64,000 nucleotides of DNA from Haliclona indistincta (lineage: Eukaryota > Porifera > Demospongiae > Haplosclerida > Chalinidae). The translations under genes and the position numbers were made by a program. Location: positions 2,915,369 to 2,979,368 of the forward strand of contig OZ024786.1 of the NCBI GenBank assembly GCA_964017065.1, in the 5' to 3' direction. The notes beneath the pieces were generated by a model. It did no database searches, had not been told where the DNA came from, and saw only the letters and a program-made list of their open reading frames with translations. Shown one piece after another: positions 47,601 through 59,100 of the stretch (position 1 is the first letter of the stretch; each line of letters starts with the position of its first letter).

Positions 47601-50540
47601 GCAATGTTTTCATCCAGTGTATAATGTTGTCATGCTTATATGTGGTATGCTTTGTGTATTATCAGTGTAGCCATGTATAAAAATTTTCGATCATTCATAG
47701 GAATTGATCCTGAGGCTTTTTCTTCTGTCACTAATATGACATGTTCGCCTAAAACTGAAGTTATCACTACTGGAATAACTACAGTGATGAGGTTTGATTG
47801 AACTTAGCTGATATTGACAACAATAATTATAACCCATATAAAATTAATTATTATAATTTTGCGAAATTTTGTCCTAATTTAATGAGCAATGTTGTAGCTA
47901 ACAAATATCGAGTCTGTTTCATGCAACAGTGACTCTTGTACATGTTTTCGTTTCTCAACTCGATGGTTAACTTATGTTTACAATAAAATATTATTATTAT
48001 AATATAAACACAAGTTATAGACATCAGTACAGCAATCAAAGTCTTCTCAATGTCAAGATGCGGTGACAACAATGGTTGCAGCCAATGTAATGCAATTCTA
48101 CAAACTATTAGCCCAAAGTCTAGTTCTGTGTGTTTCTGTTTATTTCCTTCTTGTTGTTCCAAGACATGCTTTCTATAACTGGCATTCTGAGGGCGACATG
48201 AAGAGATTCCAACAAGCTAAAGTGTTATTTGTTAGTGCAGTGCAGTGGCTTCCTTTGTGGTATTGTTGTATTTTAGAATTTGTGTCGCCCTTAGTAGCAT
48301 CATGCATGATCGCTACTATTATGACATTTTATCCGAAAGGGTTTGATTGAGCCAGTTTTGTTTATATGAGAGGTATATAAACTCATGACATCAACACTTT
48401 CATCGGCAGTTAGTGCACGAGCAAGCACATGCAATTGATCAACTTCCGAGGGAAAATTGTAAAAAATGCTTAATCTATTAGGGAGGCACGGTAGTGCCTC
48501 CCTATGTAGGGTTGAACGAGAAAACAAGATGGCGGCTACATACAATGTATTAGGGTTCAAACGCTGATATTTCTCCTGGTGATGAATTTTATACGTCCAA
48601 AGACACTTAAATCTGCTATCTGGCGTTGCCCCATCTTACAGTAGCAAGGAGATTGCTCGAGATTGTTACTAAAGTGACGAACCTGGAAACGGTGAAAATC
48701 GAGTTTCGTCATCTTCGTTTTCTTCTTCTTCTTTCTTCTTTCTTCAACTCGCCTAGCGCCTTTACGCGAGCAGTGCCGAGACCAAAACACCCACGAACAG
48801 TCGTGAAATTCTCCTGGCATGTGCCTTTTGAACTTAGTTTTTAGCGAAACGGCAATATAAATTCCGCGATTTCTCGATCGTGATCCATTGTCAGCTAAGT
48901 GTTAGACGCCATTAATAATTATAGTGATTGCGCAATACTCACGTGACCAAGCTGTGGTTAGCGCACGTGACCAAGCACAAGCTTGAGTATCGCCATGCAC
49001 GCCGTATAGATCACGGAGAACACATATTTGTCTGGAGTCTTCGAAGAACGGTAAGCTAGCAAGCGCAGAATCACCAATCTGCCTTGCCAGATAATTATAA
49101 CCGCCGTAAACAAGTGTGGGCGGGGCTCGTATGCACTGTCTTCATGCATGCGTAGGCGAGCTGATATCTGCATTATAATAGCTACAAGTTTAAATTGTTA
49201 ATAATTAAGAAAAGCCATCAGCAACAGGAAAACCAATTAACCAATGGTGGAAACAAAGATGGCACAGTAATTGCATGATATTGAACTGCACTTCACTGAA
49301 AAAGAAAAAAGGACACAAACAAGAAAATTAAAAAGATTTCTATCGAAATCAAAAGGATGTAGGGTTGTGAAATCTACCACTGGTCAACAATGTAAACTAA
49401 CAAGGAGCAAGCATGGAATGGTAACACGATTGACTTGCTAACAGACCATAGATCCCTACATCAGTGGCTGTACATAAGCTGTCACAAGCTGAATGCACGT
49501 CAGGTGTCAGTCAACAGCAAATAGCCGAACTAGCTATAGCCAACCACAGCAGCCACTGATGTAGGGATCTATGGTCTGTTAGCAAGTCAATCGTGTTACC
49601 ATTCCATGCTTGCTCCTTGTTAGTTTACATTGTTGACCAGTGGTAGATTTCACAACCCTACATCCTTTTGATTTCGATAGAAATCTTTTTAATTTTCTTG
49701 TAATTATTTTGGTGCATTCAGAATGTGATAAGTTAGCAGGTCTATCTTTGGGGATTTAAATGCCCTTTGTCTATAGGTTAATTTACAGTAATCATGATTT
49801 AATATAATTAAATAAAATTATTTTTATTCTTTCAGTATTGGTACTATGAGTACTACAACGGAGCAAAACAATTTTCCTCTGGAAGCAGGTAAGCAAATTA
49901 AGCTCATGCACTAGGTGCGGTCCTATTACATAATTTTATTAAATTAAAATTATTAGGGCAATATTTTTTTGCAAAACTAGGTCACTTGATTTAATTTTAA
50001 CATGTATCAGCTGTATTGTACCTTTTTCATCATGCATACAGCTGATATCAGTATTTACTTTATGCAGTTACACCAATGCCGGTTGTTGTGGTAATTGCAG
50101 CCATAGTTTCCATTGTTGTGGCTGTGGCTGTGTTCAAATGGAAACATCACCACCAACAAGCTAATAGAACAATCAGAGAAGAAACAGCTGGAATATATGA
50201 GCCTGTTGACTTAATTCCTCCAAGATTGCCTTTACGTACGCATTCAATCACACTACATGATTGTCCTGCCTATTTCAAAGTTGAAACAACTGACTGTATT
50301 GCATATTCAATTGGGTTGAACAGAACTTTACATCAACCAGACGGTATTGAAGTAATTCATGAAACATCTGAATCCGATAGAACATATGAATCTATTGATG
50401 ATGTTGGACTTGTAGCAATGGATGACATGCATTTGCAAGTACCAGAACAGGCATCACAAACTCACTCACTATCAGCGACTTTACCAACAAGCAGTACTTA
50501 TGGAAATGTGACGAAATTTGCAGATCATTTTTCTGTGTGA
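44653..50540 (+). CDS. SRCR type-I membrane receptor gene G, 463 aa
   Basis: Exons: 44653-44910, 45895-45926, 45989-46131, 47133-47331, 47502-47644, 47701-47791, 49836-49888, 50068-50540; in frame, 1392 nt. Signal peptide MLSLRCHVIHLAAFIQL; SRCR 1 (VGTIRLWRENL, GYWGNICG, ICHQLGY, DDLSVIC); SRCR 2 (GMVRLQGGMYPNEGFAEVYC, WGTICSGSF, VCRQLGYARS, CISNCRMC); a stalk; TM VVVVIAAIVSIVVAVAVF; tail with tyrosines in IYEPV, TYESID and TYGNVTK that could bind SH2 domains. The junction 44910/45895 depends on splicing out a 977-bp inserted element. If it is not spliced, the protein stops within SRCR 1. Ligand unknown. Confidence 0.82.
44912..45888. mobile_element. 977-bp fold-back DNA element acting as an intron (introner-like)
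   Basis: The ends are TAGGGTCCGCAATGAAAAA and, inverted, TTTTTCATTGCGGACCCTA. The arms, about 480 bp each, pair almost throughout and meet near 45395. The target duplication is ACACAGG at 44905-44911 and 45889-45895. The final G of the first copy plus TAGGG gives a donor (CAG/GTAGGG), and the second copy gives an acceptor (ACACAG/G) after a T-rich tract near 45867-45875. Removing 44911-45894 restores TACACACAGGCTAGC, the uninterrupted sequence of paralogue H (52864-52878). No transposase; a partner must act in trans. Confidence 0.88.
46132..47132. other. Intron 3 of SRCR gene G
   Basis: About 1 kb without recognisable exons. Homologous introns in H and I share only scattered stretches. The ORF near 46383 has no domain. 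Confidence 0.5.
48478..49706. mobile_element. 1.2-kb composite element, inverted copy at 57071-58292
   Basis: Starts with a terminal hairpin GGGAGGCACGGTAGTGCCTCCC and ends in CTTTTTAATTTTCTTG. The same sequence, nearly identical, lies in reverse orientation at 57071-58292, in a different intron of SRCR gene I. Its first 840 bp have arbitrary ORFs but no recognised protein; the last 385 bp are a fold-back (49321-49706). Opposite orientation in different introns means two insertions, not simple duplication. Confidence 0.8.
49321..49706. repeat. Fold-back repeat within the composite element
   Basis: 49321-49496 pairs with 49545-49706, including GAAATCAAAAGGATGTAGGG / CCCTACATCCTTTTGATTTC and GACCATAGATCCCTACATCA / TGATGTAGGGATCTATGGTC. 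Decayed relatives lie at 50655-50830 and 51225-51375, so this part also moves by itself. Confidence 0.85.
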
Positions 50541-50654
50541 CACTCAAGCAGAATGCAGATAGGCATTGAACAATCCAGTTATAATTATCTATTACAATTA
50601 GCATTCAACTGATATGAATAATTATTCTATATAAGTATAATCTGTTTTTTCTGA

Positions 50655-50830
50655 GATCAAAAGGATGTAGGGACAGCAGAGTAACAATGAAGAAATCTGC
50701 CACTGCATGTCCCCCATTTTAAGCCAACAAAGAGGTAACATGATTGACTGCTAACAGGTTATTCCTTTATCCGTGGCTGCTGTACTGCATGGATACTGAT
50801 GTAGGATCCATGGTCTATTAGCCAATCATT
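50655..50830. repeat. Decayed copy of the 49321 fold-back family
   Basis: ATCAAAAGGATGTAGGG near 50658 and TGATGTAGGATCCATGGTCTA near 50798 match the two arm ends of 49321-49706 with a shortened, diverged middle. It lies just after SRCR gene G. Confidence 0.75.
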
Positions 50831-51224
50831 TCTTGTTCAGCGTGTCTTTTTCTAGCGTGTGGAGTGAAAGAAATCATGAAGTTTTGGTGTAGTTCTTGAT
50901 GCACTGTGATGCCTCTCAGCCAATTATAGTTATTGCTTCTGTTCTTCATTTTAATTAATTTGTCTCAAATCCTAGCTGGTTGTATCATCATCTATGCTGG
51001 TAACACAAGCTCATCTATGCATGCTCAGTAAATGAGCTCCATCCACTTCTGCAGACAATTTTCATGTGTTTATGTCTACCCATACTGCAGTTGCTTGAAG
51101 AAGTAAAATGGTGATTTTCCAGCCGGAAAATGCTGATTTTGGCACTTTCAAATCTCTAAACCACTACCTGTTTACACTGTTTCAATCTGGCTGTACAAAT
51201 AAAATCAAAACATTTTTTACACAA

Positions 51225-51385
51225 TCAAAATGATGTAGGAGAGGTGGGTTACCAATGAAGACGTGTCCACTGGTCCACAATGTACACCAGCAACTAGAGA
51301 TAACATGGAATTGTAACACGATCAATATTGACTGGATAATACATGTACACATGCATCCCTACAGTACATCAGCGGCTGCTGTGTT
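51225..51385. repeat. Second decayed copy of the 49321 fold-back family
   Basis: ATCAAAATGATGTAGG near 51227, GTAACACGATCAATATTGACT near 51313 and CATCCCTACAGTACATCAGCGGC near 51354 match the family in order. The open frame over it is not a gene. Confidence 0.7.
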
Positions 51386-51475
51386 TGCTGGCTTGCAGAC
51401 TGTCAGAGTGATCCATCCAAAAAGAGTTCCTTTTATTGGTGCAGCCTTTGGATTTTATTTTTATAGTACTGTCAG

Positions 51476-52436
51476 GTCAATCAACTCTTCAAGAAAGCGC
51501 TGAATCATTTTTGGCCGCATTAACTTCGCCAACTAACACTGGTTTAGCAAGTGCACTACATGATGCTGAGAGGACATGCACCAACAAAAACAGATTTCGT
51601 AAAATTTTGATGTGCTTCTTTTTTGGGTTACATTGGTGATCTGGACACCCTTAGGACTTATCAAGGTGTTGTGTCTGTTGTTTCTGGATACAAATGTTTG
51701 GGTATGCATCATGTGCAATGTCCGCATGCATAAAGTGGGCTCATGTTGTTATTTTAAGGATTTCCACAAACTCCGATTCTATTGTACATCAAATAACTTT
51801 ATTTTAAACAACCAATGTAAGTGAGGGATTTTCTCAACAGCGGACTATTGTCGTCAACTGCAAGATAAGTTAAAAGTTTCCAGGCTCTATCGTGTGTTTA
51901 CTATGTCTTAACAATGTTACTGATGACGTAGCTGAACGAGATGAGGTCTTGTCAATATCAATCCAATGCTCAGCTGCCAGCGCTGCCATCTTTGGTACTA
52001 AAAGTGTTGATATCACAACCATCAATAATGCCTGGTAAGAATGTAAACAAGCGTATAACTTTAGTGGCAAGAATTGGCTTTGTAACAACAGCTATGAATG
52101 TATTTGAGTACGAATCTGCTACACTGAGTGTTGCTGTTCTTGAGAAAATTGTCCTCGGACGGAATGTAGTTGTTCGCTTTCCCCATGATGGCACTGCTAT
52201 AAGTGCCTTGAGCATAGTGCAAAAATAAAAGGTTTTAAACTTATAAATAGAGTGTGACTGAGCTATCATTTAATACCACAACCACATGTTATGATGTACT
52301 GGTTCCAATTATTCAAGATTATAGCATACTAAGAAAAACATGAACATTTCAGAGCACACTGATAAAAACAGCAATAAGATCAAAGTAACTGTGGATCCTG
52401 ACACTGCTCTGCTCACCATAGCTAGAAATGGAATTG
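51476..52436 (+). pseudogene. Relic of Calx-beta gene 3' end (exons 9-12)
   Basis: Pieces of exons 9-12 of a D/E-type gene remain in order: exon 9 (AACACTGGTTTAGCAAGTGC) at 51476-51596, exon 10 at 51836-52026, exon 11 (CAAGAATTGGCTTTGTAACA) at 52068-52205, exon 12 (TGATGTACTGGTTCCAAT) at 52250-52436. Frameshifts, stops and lost splice sites show it is dead. Exons 1-8 are missing. It precedes SRCR pseudogene H just as gene E precedes G. Confidence 0.8.
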
Positions 52437-52628
52437 TATGGATGCAGTTAGTAGCAGATGTAATATAGATGTGTGCTATACTAGTTTGTAGAGTGTGCAA
52501 TTCGTAGATATTGGGCGGGGCTGATTGCACTGGGCGGGGGCGAGCTCCATGTATTTTCGTTTCATGACAAAATGCCTTACATTGCCTAGGCATAACAGCG
52601 CTCCTTATATCGCTGGCCGTATGCAGCT

Positions 52629-54879
52629 ATGCTGTCGTTTAGATGTCGTGTAATCCACATCGCTGCGTTCATTCAACTAATTCTACATCAGACGAATGGT
52701 ACACCTCCGGCAGTTGGTACAATACGTTTGTGGAGACAAGGATTAAATTCTGGAGTTTTGGGCGAGTTCAGATTGTTGGTATATTCGGAAATTAGGGAAA
52801 CTTCTGTGGCAAAACAGGACTCATTCGCCTAAAAGAAGCTCATGTGATTTGTCATCAACTTGGATACACACAGGCTAGCTCTTTTGGGACAGGAGAAAGA
52901 GACGGGTAATTTATAATGCTTGTTCAATAATGTGTCAACCCCCAATTAATTTATGACAGATACGGAACTGATTCATTTGAAATTTTCTATGATGGCGTAT
53001 TCTGTGACACTGCTAAATACCGGCCCTTACCATTAGTCAGTGCAGAATTATGGGTCGCCAAGCCAGTGATTGTGTCAATGAGGATGATGACTTATCTGTA
53101 ATATGTGGTAAGTTTGTGGCAAGTTAGCTAATTAACTTTGGAATCCCCCATGGTGCGTAGTTTACAGACAGTTTTTATTATATCAGTCATTAGTTGTGAA
53201 GTAGGGCTGATCATGTTTCCGCAAAATCTTCATGCAGACCCCACGTCTAGACTTTATCACTAGATGTGTATGACTTGGTATGCACTAATATTATCAATTT
53301 TAACATAACAAGAGCATTTCTGTATCTGTGCGTTATCATGTATAAGCTTGCATGTGCAAGTACAAAAGATTGTCCGGACTGAGCAAGGAGCAATGACTGG
53401 AACTCAAATTGAAATTGCTTCACTGCCAGTTGTGCAAAGGAAGAACTTGTTTCCTTTTAGCTAAAAGATTAAAATCTAGCTATGTTTGCACTACAGTAGG
53501 AGCGTGCATGAAAAGTTTCATGAAACATACATGTACATGAATCAAAATCATGATAAAAACCAAATAATATATAACACTGAATTCCTATAATATCATTTAC
53601 AAATCATTTGACTACAATGCAGCAACAACACGGATATGGAACAACCCATACGATGGAATGGTTCGTCTACAAGAAGGAATGTATTCAAATGAAGGATTTG
53701 TTGAAGTAAACTGCAATGGGCAATGGGGAACAATCTGCAGTGGTTCATTCACTGAAGATGTTGCTAATACAGTGTGTAGACAACTGGGCTATGCTAGATC
53801 GGAGACTACTCATGGAGTCTTGTATGTAAACGTGTAAAAATTAATATTATTTTTCATTACAATGTCATCATATATTAATAATAACACATGTATACTTGCA
53901 TGTATCATTATAATAATGCTTGTGCATGTCTATTTATAATTATGCATATCCGCATACTCTTACAGTCGTGGAAGTACTCACCAACCAACCTGGCTCACTA
54001 AATTAGAGTGTGATTCATCAGATGTCTGCATATCTAACTGTGAAATGTGTCCATCCTCAACACAGCAATGTTTTCAACCAAACATTGAAGTTGTAAGGCT
54101 TACATGTGGTATGCCACTTTTTGCACTATGTAGTCATGTATAGAATTAAGTTTCCTTCTTATAGGCATTGATCCAGGGGCTTTTCCTACTGTTACAAATA
54201 TGACGTGTTTGCCTGATGATATCGTCATAAGGTTAGATTGAATTATCTATAGTTAATTTCTCTCACAATAGTAACAGTGATGTCATACAAACATCAGTTA
54301 ATATAGCAATCCCAAGGTTGCGGTTATGAGAATGATATTCATAATTATTTGTAGCCAATGAATGTAATGGATATTCTGCAAATACTAAAGTCTAGTTCCA
54401 AGTGTTTTCAAGTTTTCTCCTCAGCATTCCAACATAATATGCTTTCAATAAAATTAATTGGTATTCTGAGGCTGAACGAATTATCGAGAGAAAACCCAAA
54501 ATCATTACTGAGTCCACCAGACCTTAATGTTGTGCCATGTTACTCAATCATATAGTCCTACAGCCAGTCCAGACTTGGAACAAACAGATGCTGACAGTGT
54601 GTCTTTAGTCACAGCCTTAGGTAAGCAATTGAACATAAATCTATAATGTGTAACTACATATTTATGATCTCATGAGCTGTTAAGAATAGTGTTCTTTGCT
54701 CAACCATTATGTGTGAATGTTATCATTGATCATTATTGATTCATGTAGTTATAGCGATGACTGTGATAGGAGTTGCTGTCGTGGTTGCCATTGTTGTTGC
54801 CGTGTCCTTTTTAGCTGTGTTAAGATGGAAGCATCACCCTGTACAGCAAGAAAACCTTGTGCAGCAAAAACCAACTTAA
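52629..54879 (+). pseudogene. SRCR receptor pseudogene H
   Basis: Same exon plan as G and I: 52629-52905, 52960-53107, 53623-53821, 53966-54108, 54165-54231, 54556-54620, 54749-54879. Lesions relative to I: a 10-bp deletion in exon 1 after AATTCTGGAG (about 52757), TAG in place of TGG in the GNWGN motif (about 52794), and about 5 bp of net extra sequence in exon 2 (CGGCC near 53022). The tail stops at TAA 54877, soon after the TM segment, and the remaining tail is lost at the join to a repeat. SRCR 2 and the TM segment are intact in frame. It has no 977-bp insertion, so it shows the empty site. Confidence 0.85.
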
Positions 54880-54989
54880 GAACCTGTTAAGGTTGAAATT
54901 CCTCCTCTACCACCTCCTCGTGTAAAAGACTGTGATGCTTATTCTTATTTTAGAGTTGTAATGACTAACTTGTAATGTATGCACAGTAA

Positions 54990-55270
54990 TTATTTTTATG
55001 ATGTATAAGAGAACTCTTGAATTGAGCAGTACATGCATTGCCACGCATGTACTTGTGCATGGCAACTAGAAACAATTACAATAATCAGTATTACAAAAAT
55101 TGAGCGTATGGTTAAATACAATCTACTGAGCAATGAACCAATGTACACTGTAGTAAATTAAAATAAAAAAACTGAAAATTTAGTGTAGGGATGATGCTTG
55201 AAAAAGGAATGGAACAAGATGGTATATGTATGATCACCATCTTGCTTGCAAAAGTAAAGGAACAATGCTT
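54990..55270 (+). repeat. Copied piece of the RCBTB-like gene 3' flank
   Basis: Matches 34235-34500 (ATGATGTATAAGAGAACTCT, GAGCAGTACATGCATTGCCA, GAGCGTATGGTTAAATACAA) with scattered changes. It replaces the end of the pseudogene H tail. Either the sequence is a dispersed repeat or a segment was moved here. Confidence 0.75.
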
Positions 55271-55384
55271 GTAAAAGTCCCAAGTATCCCTACGTGGGAC
55301 TTTCCACAAACTCAGATTCTATTGTACATCAAAAATGATGGATATCTTTATTTACAACCAATGAAAGTGAAGGATTTTCTCAAC

Positions 55385-55920
55385 AGCAGACTATATCATC
55401 GCCAACTGCAAGAATAGTTAATTTCCAGGCTCTATCATGTGTTGACTATATCTTAACAATGTTACAGATGACAGGTCTTGTCCGCATTTTCAATCCAATG
55501 CTCAGCTGCCAGTGCTGTCATCTTTGGTACTAAAAGTGTTGATATCACAATATCGATAATGATAGTAAGAATGTAAACTATATACGCATGCCGGTACGTG
55601 TAACGTATAACTTTCATTTGTTAGTGCAAGAATTGGACAACAGCTATGAATGTAATTGAGTGCAATTTTGTTACACTGAGTATTGCTGTTCTTGAGAAAA
55701 TTATCCTCGGACGAAATGTAGTTGTTCGCTTTCCCCAGGCTGCTCCATGATGGCACTGCTATAAGTGAGCATAGTGCAAAAATAATTATTAGGTTTTAAA
55801 ATTATAGCATACTAAGAAAAACATGAACATTTCAGAGCACACTGGTAAAAACAGCAATAACATCAAACTAATTGTGGATCCTGCCACTGCTCTGCTCACC
55901 ATTGCTAGGAATGGAATTGT
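55385..55920 (+). pseudogene. Second relic of a Calx-beta gene 3' end (exons 10-12)
   Basis: Resembles the relic at 51836-52436 more than any intact gene: the exon 10 piece near 55385-55560 shares AATCCAATGCTCAGCTGCCAG, the exon 11 piece near 55620-55765 shares TTGCTGTTCTTGAGAAAATT, and the exon 12 tail lies near 55800-55920. It carries further deletions. It was therefore duplicated after the Calx-beta copy had already decayed, together with the SRCR gene. Confidence 0.8.
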
Positions 55921-56118
55921 ATGCATGCAGCTTGTAGCAGATATAATAATATAGATGTGTGCTATACTAGTTTGTAGAGTGTGCAATTCGTAGATATTGG
56001 GCGGGGCTGATTGCACTGGGCGGGGGCGAGCTCCATGGATTTCCGTTTCATGACAAGTATGATGCCTTACATTGCCTAGGCATAACAGCGCTCCTTATAG
56101 CGCTGGCCGTATGCAGCT

Positions 56119-59100
56119 ATGCTGTCGTTTAGATGTCGTGTAATCCACATCGCTGCGTTCATTCAACTAATTCTACAACAGACGAATGGTACATCTCCAG
56201 CAGTTGGTACAATACGTTTGTGGAGAGAAGGATTAAATTCTGGTGTTTCGGCGAGTTTTGGGCGAGTACAGATTGTTGGTGAATTCGGAAATTGGGGAAA
56301 CTTCTGTGGCAAAACAGGACTCATTCGCCTAACAGAAGCTCACGTGATTTGTCATCAACTTGGATATACAGAGGCTAGCGATTTTTCTACAGGCAAAAAT
56401 GACGGGTAAAAATGTATATGTTTGTTCGATTATGTCTACACCCAATTAATTTATGACAGATTCGGAATTGATTCGTTTGAAATTCTCTATGATGGCGTAT
56501 TCTGTGACACTGCTAGCTACCTTACCATCAGTCAGTGCAGAATTATGGGTCGCCATGACAGTGATTGTTTCAATGATGATGATGACTTATCTGTAATATG
56601 TGGTAAGTTTGTGGCTAATTAGCTAATTAACTTTGGAATCCTCCAAGGTGCGCAGTTTACAGACAGTTTTTACTGTATCAGTCATTAGTTGTGAAGTAGG
56701 GCTGATCATGTTTCCTACATATCTGCAGCTTCATGCAGACCCCACGGCTAGACTTTATCATCACTACTGTAGATGTGTATGACTTGGGTGCACTAATGTT
56801 ATTAATTTTAACTTATTATAACAAGACTGAGCATTTCTGTATCTGCATGTGCACTATGGAATGTGTCATGTATAAGGTTACATGTGTAAATGCAAAAGAT
56901 TGTCCGGACTGAGCAAGGAGCAATGAACTCAAATTTAAACCGCGACATTGCCGGTTGTGCAAAGGAAGAACTTTTGTTTCATTTTAACAAAAAAATATTA
57001 AAATCTAGCCATGTTTGTACGTATACATGAAAAGTTTCATGAAACATACATGAATCAAAATCATGGTGGAAACCAAAATAACAAGAAAATTAAAAAGATT
57101 TCTATCGAAATCAAAAGGATGTAGGATTGTGAAATCTACCACTGGTCAACAATGTAAACTAACAAGGAGCAAGCATGGAATGGTAACACGATTGACTTGC
57201 TAACAGACCATAGATCCCTACATCAGTGGCTGCTGTGGTTGGCTATAGCTAGTTCGGCTATTTGCTGTTGACTGACACCTGACGTGCATTCAGCTTGTGA
57301 CAGCTTATGTACAGCCACTGATGTAGGGATCTATGGTCTGTTAGCAAGTCAATCGTGTTACCATTCCATGCTTGCTCCTTGTTAGTTTACATTGTTGACC
57401 AGTGGTAGATTTCACAACCCTACATCCTTTTGATTTCGATAGAAATCTTTTTAATTTTCTTGTTTGTGTCCTTTTTTCTTTTTCAGTGAAGTGCAGTTCA
57501 ATATCATGCAATTACTGTGCCATCTTTGTTTCCACCATTGGTTAATTGGTTTTCCTGTTGCTGATGGCTTTTCCTAATTATTAACAATTTTAAACTTGTA
57601 GCTATTATAATGCAGATATCAGCTCGCCTACGCATGCATGAAGACATCGACAGTGCATACGAGCCCCGCCCACACTTGTTTACGACGGTTATAATTATCT
57701 GGCAAGGCAGATTGGTGATTCTGCGCTTGCTAGCTTACCGTTCTTCGAAGACTCCAGACAAATATGTGTTCTCCGTGATCTATACGGCGTGCATGGCGAT
57801 ACTCAAGCTTGTGCTTGGTCACGTGCGCTAACCACAGCTTGGTCACGTGCGTATTGCGCAATCACTATAATTATTAATGGCGTCTAACACTTAGCTGACA
57901 ATGGATCACGATCGAGAAATCGCGGAATTTATATTGCCGTTGCGCTAAAAACTGAGTTCAAAAGGCACATGCCAGGAGAATTTCACGACTGTTCGTGGGT
58001 GTTTTGGTCTCGGCACTGCTCGCGTAAAGGCGCTAGGCGAGTTGAAGAAAGAAGAAAGAAGAAAACTCGTTTTTCACCGTTTCCAGGTTCGTCACTTTAG
58101 TAACAATCTCGAGCAATCTCCTTGCTACTGTAAGATGGGGCAACGCCAGATAGCAGATTTAAGTGTCTTTGGACGTATAAAATTCATCACCAGGCGAAAT
58201 ATCAGCGTTTGAACGCTAATACATTGTATGTAGCCGCCATCTTGTTTTCTCGTTCAACCCTACATAGGGAGGCACTACCGTGCCTCCCTAATACTGAACT
58301 TCTATAATATCATTTACAAATTCTACTACAATGCAGTAACCACACGGATATGGCATGGCCCATACGATGGAATGGTTCGTCTACGAGAAGGAATGTATTC
58401 AAATGAAGGATTTGTTGAAGTATTCTGCAATGGGCAATGGGGAACAATCTGCAGTGGTTCATTCACTAGATACGTTGCCAATACAGTGTGCAAGCAACTG
58501 GGCTATGCTAGATCGGAGACTACTCGCGGAGTCTTGTACGTAAACGTATTAAAATTAATATTAATGCCTTACAATGTCATCATATAACACATGCATTATA
58601 ATAATGCTTGTGCATGTCTAATTTATAATTATGTACTCTTACAGTCGTGGAAGTACTCGCCAACCAACCTGGCTCACGGAATTAGAGTGTGATTCCTCAG
58701 ATGTCTGCATATCTAACTGTGAAATGTGTCCAAATTCAACACAGCAATGTTTTCAGTCAAATGTTGAAGTTGTAAGGCTTACATGTGGTATGCCACTTTG
58801 TGCACTGTATGTAACTGTGTATACAAGTTTCCTTCTTATAGGCATCGATCCAGGGGCTTTTCCTACTGTCACAAATATGACGTGTTTGCCTGATGATATC
58901 ATCATAAGGTTAGATTTAAATAGCTAAAATTATACTTCTCTCATACTAGTAACTACGAAGCCATGCATACAAACACCGGTTAGTATAGTTGCCAATGTAA
59001 TGGAAATTCTGTAAACTAAACTCTAGCTCCAAGTGTTTTTTCTCCTCAACATTCCACGATAATTATGCTTTTCAATACAATTGTTAATTGGTATTCTGAA

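Noticed and set aside
48063..48350. 95-aa frame as an exon of SRCR gene G with membrane-like sequence
   Set aside because: The homologous intron stretches in H (54350-54480) and I (59000-59100) do not keep the frame, so it is intronic.
48557..48844. Two overlapping ORFs inside the composite element
   Set aside because: They are found in both copies only because the element is repeated; no domain, and both strands are open by chance.
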